A DNA stretch of 64,000 nucleotides from Hydrogenophaga sp. NFH-34 (GTDB lineage Bacteria; Pseudomonadota; Gammaproteobacteria; Burkholderiales; Burkholderiaceae_C). Positions within the stretch are counted from its first letter, which is position 1, and the number at the start of each line of letters is the position of its first letter. The notes under the pieces were generated by a model. That model did not search any database. It was not told the DNA's origin and saw only the letters and a program-made list of their open reading frames with translations. Positions 62,098-64,000 of the stretch are shown here, in pieces. The stretch covers positions 124,001-188,000 of the forward strand of contig NZ_JACBGE010000004.1 of NCBI RefSeq assembly GCF_021401345.1, given 5' to 3'. Both the position numbers and the translations under genes were made by a program.

Positions 62098-62688
62098 ATG
62101 AGCGCCTCCGACACGGATTTGCCCCCGCTGCTGCCCACCCCGCCCGGCCTGTACCGCCATTACAAGGGCGGCTGGTACGAGGTGCTCGACACCGTGCGCT
62201 GCAGCGAAACCCTGCAGGGCATGACGCTGTACCGCGCGCTCTATGGCGGCTTCGGGCTCTGGGTGCGGCCGGCCGCCATGTTCGGTGAAAGCGGCGTCTT
62301 CGAAGGCCGCGCCCAGCCCCGTTTCGTGCGCCGCGACCCGGCCGGTCTGCTGCTGGCCGACCTGCCCACCGCCCGCGCCGTGGTGGCCCACCTGCGTGCC
62401 CAGGCCCACCAGCGCGGCCTGGATCTGGACACCGCGCTGCGCCGGCCACCGCCCGAGCCCACCACCTGCTGCGGCCGCGGCTGCAACGGTTGCGTGTGGG
62501 AAGGCTTCTACACCGCCATCCACCACTGGCGCGACGACGCCTGCGCCCTGCTGACCGCGCACGGCGACCGGGCGGACCATGCGGCCGCCGCGGACATAGC
62601 GGCACACCCGCTCAGAACAGATCGGCCTGCCCCCGCAGCGCCGCCGGCCGGAAGCGGCTCAGGTCCAGCGGTTCGCTATCGCGGTTGA
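62098..62688 (+). CDS. DUF1653 protein with C-terminal oxidoreductase-like Cys motif
   Basis: 196 residues from ATG 62098. Residues 15-75 are DUF1653 (GLYRHYKGGWYEVLDTVRCSETLQGMTLYRALYGG in outline, then LWVRP). After a linker comes CCGRGCNGCVW near 145-155, the N-terminal motif of oxidoreductase-like domain proteins, followed by a short helical tail. This domain pairing is unusual to me. The last 77 bases overlap the convergent radical SAM gene. Function unknown. Confidence 0.8.
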   Translation: MSASDTDLPPLLPTPPGLYRHYKGGWYEVLDTVRCSETLQGMTLYRALYGGFGLWVRPAAMFGESGVFEGRAQPRFVRRDPAGLLLADLPTARAVVAHLRAQAHQRGLDLDTALRRPPPEPTTCCGRGCNGCVWEGFYTAIHHWRDDACALLTAHGDRADHAAAADIAAHPLRTDRPAPAAPPAGSGSGPAVRYRG

Positions 62689-63706
62689 GGCCCAGGCGCG
62701 CGCAGGCCTTGGCGAAGCGCTGGCGCAGCAGGTCGGCCCACACGCCCTGCCCCTTCATGCGCGTGGCGAAATCGGCGTCGTAGTCCTTGCCGCCGCGCAG
62801 GTCGTGCATGCGCGCCATCACGCGCGCGGCACGGTCCGGGTAATGCAGCGCCAGCCAGTCGCGGAACATCGGCGCCAGTTCCCAGGGCAGGCGCAGCACC
62901 TGGTAGAAGGCCGCGCGCGCACCGGCATCGGCCGCGGCTTCGAGCACCTGCTCCATGTCGTCGTTGAGGAAGGGAATCTGTGGCGAGACGCTCACCCCCA
63001 CCGGCACCCCGGCGTCGGCCAGCGTGCGGATGGTGCGCAGGCGCCGGTGCGGTGCGGCGGCACGCGGCTCCAGCCGGCGGGCCAGCGCCGCATCGAGCGT
63101 GGTGATGGTGACGTACACCGCCGCCAGCCGCTGCTGCCCCATCGGGGCAAGCAGGTCCAGATCGCGCTCGACCCCGCTGCCCTTGGTCACCATGGCCAGC
63201 GGATGGCTGGCCGCGTGCAGGACCGACAGCGCGGCGCGGGTCAGCCGCAGTTCGCGCTCCACCGGCTGGTAGGCATCGGTCACGGTGCCCACGGCCAGGC
63301 GTTCGGGCACGTAGCGGGGTGCCAGCAATTCGTCGCGCAGGCGTTCCGCCAGCCCGTGTTTGGCAATGATGCGCGTTTCAAAATCCAGCCCCGGCGACAG
63401 GTTCAGGTAGCTGTGACTGGGGCGCGCGTAGCAGTAGATGCAACCGTGCTCGCAGCCGCGGTAGGGGTTGAGGCCGTAGGTGAAGCCGATGTCGGGCGAC
63501 TCGTTGCGGGCGATGGCGCTGCGGGCAGTTTCCCAGGTCACCTGCGTGGCCGGCGGCGGCACTTCGGCGAAGGCGGCGCCCTCACCGTCCGCGCCGCCCC
63601 AGCCGTCGTCAAACGCATTCCGGGCCTCGCGCTCGAACCGGTGCGGCTGGTGCCAAGCCAGGCCCCGGCCCTTGATCGCCTGCGGTGGAATGCGGTATTC
63701 GGCCAT
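62612..63706 (-). CDS. PA0069-family radical SAM protein
   Basis: 364 residues. The 4Fe-4S motif is CEHGCIYC (Cys x3 Cys x2 Cys) near residues 85-92, preceded by FTYGLNPYRG and followed by YARPSHSYLNLSPGLDFE in outline. Related to spore-photoproduct-lyase-like and Rv2578c/PA0069 proteins, whose target is not settled. The start ATG lies 4 bases after a near-perfect LexA box, so the gene looks damage-inducible. The 3' end overlaps the DUF1653 gene by 77 bases. Confidence 0.9.
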   Translation of the reverse strand: MAEYRIPPQAIKGRGLAWHQPHRFEREARNAFDDGWGGADGEGAAFAEVPPPATQVTWETARSAIARNESPDIGFTYGLNPYRGCEHGCIYCYARPSHSYLNLSPGLDFETRIIAKHGLAERLRDELLAPRYVPERLAVGTVTDAYQPVERELRLTRAALSVLHAASHPLAMVTKGSGVERDLDLLAPMGQQRLAAVYVTITTLDAALARRLEPRAAAPHRRLRTIRTLADAGVPVGVSVSPQIPFLNDDMEQVLEAAADAGARAAFYQVLRLPWELAPMFRDWLALHYPDRAARVMARMHDLRGGKDYDADFATRMKGQGVWADLLRQRFAKACARLGLNRDSEPLDLSRFRPAALRGQADLF

Positions 63707-63709
63707 AAA

Positions 63710-63729
63710 TACTGTTTAAAAAAACAGTA
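63710..63729. promoter_or_regulatory. LexA (SOS) box
   Basis: TACTGTTTAAAAAAACAGTA fits the gamma/beta-proteobacterial LexA consensus CTGT-N8-ACAG inside TACTG...CAGTA. It is 4 bases upstream of the radical SAM start codon on the minus strand. Confidence 0.82.
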
Positions 63730-63790
63730 TAAACAGCTTTGGCCATCCGGAACAAAGCCCCCACGGGGGCCATGGTGCCGGCCCCTGCGT

Positions 63791-64000
63791 TCAACCCGCA
63801 AAGCCCCCGGCGCGCAGGAACGCGGCTTCTGCTTCGGTGGTCTCCCGCCCCAGCAGCGGGTTGCGGTGCGGAAAGCGGCCGAAGCGCCGCACGATGTCGC
63901 GGTGGCCTTCGGCATGGCGGCGGGCTTCGGACCCAAGCCGCTGGTTGAGTTCCACCGACAGGTCCTGGTCGGCCAGGTCTTCGGAATGCGCAAACGGCAG
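63791..64000 (-). CDS. DUF924 family protein, C-terminal part
   Basis: Seventy codons enter from the right edge. The visible end has HSEDLADQDLSVELNQ, then HRDIVRRFGRFPHRNPLLGRETTEAEAAFL in outline, the typical DUF924 C-terminus with RRFGRFPHRN. Cytoplasmic alpha-helical protein, function unknown. The N-terminal half is outside the window. Confidence 0.88.
   Translation of the reverse strand: MPFAHSEDLADQDLSVELNQRLGSEARRHAEGHRDIVRRFGRFPHRNPLLGRETTEAEAAFLRAGGFAG

Overview
The window is GC-rich, densely packed chromosome from a betaproteobacterium, most likely order Burkholderiales and probably Comamonadaceae (Hydrogenophaga-like). The evidence is the very high GC third-position bias, the gene families present (BMP-type nucleoside importer, many LysR regulators, TRAP binding proteins, a ThiD-ThiE fusion, PA0069-type radical SAM protein) and the gene order. 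I see no tRNA, rRNA, insertion sequence, prophage or CRISPR array. The placement is inferred from gene content, not from a search.

Layout. 1-12000: the tail of an alpha/beta hydrolase, then a minus-strand locus for pyrimidine salvage and catabolism. It holds a GTP-cyclohydrolase-II-like URC1 protein, URC4 (DUF1688), uracil phosphoribosyltransferase, a BMP-family ABC importer with a lipoprotein nucleosidase, a HIT protein and cytosine deaminase, headed by a RutR-like operator. 12000-13600: a GNAT protein and a double-hotdog acyl-CoA thioesterase behind a cobalamin riboswitch. 13600-20500: the canonical cydDCABX cytochrome bd operon, preceded by a DUF2946 protein.

20500-25000 is the most unusual part: a divergent intergenic region with three FNR/CRP-type boxes, a GbsR/MarR-like regulator, a second DUF2946 protein, a CydA-superfamily protein fused to a C-terminal c-type cytochrome domain, a second CydA-like membrane subunit, and a small periplasmic cytochrome c. 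This looks like a cytochrome-c-linked member of the cytochrome bd superfamily, encoded beside a normal quinol oxidase.

25000-41700: regulator/target pairs, mostly divergent (LysR with an SBF-type transporter, LysR with an SDR, TetR with a class III aminotransferase, AraC beside a serine hydrolase, LysR with an SbtA-type bicarbonate permease), plus MscS, an orphan PAS histidine kinase, an OmpA-like lipid-wall anchor, and a TetR/YciI/tag group. 41800-44800: a lower-GC single-gene insertion, a TrlF-type PHP-ATPase that is a candidate anti-phage gene. 45000-47800: SDR/NTF2-like pair with a divergent LysR, an RRM protein and a small unknown protein.

48100-54400: a TPP-riboswitch-controlled thiamine operon thiC-thiO-thiS-panD-thiG-thiDE, with aspartate decarboxylase inserted in the middle. 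54400-62000: an orphan TRAP binding protein, a ParD-like/methionine aminopeptidase pair with a strong AT-rich operator, and a C4-dicarboxylate module (dctA, an orphan TRAP binding protein, DctS-like kinase, FixJ-type regulator). 62000-64000: a DUF1653 protein, an SOS-boxed PA0069-family radical SAM protein and the end of a DUF924 protein.
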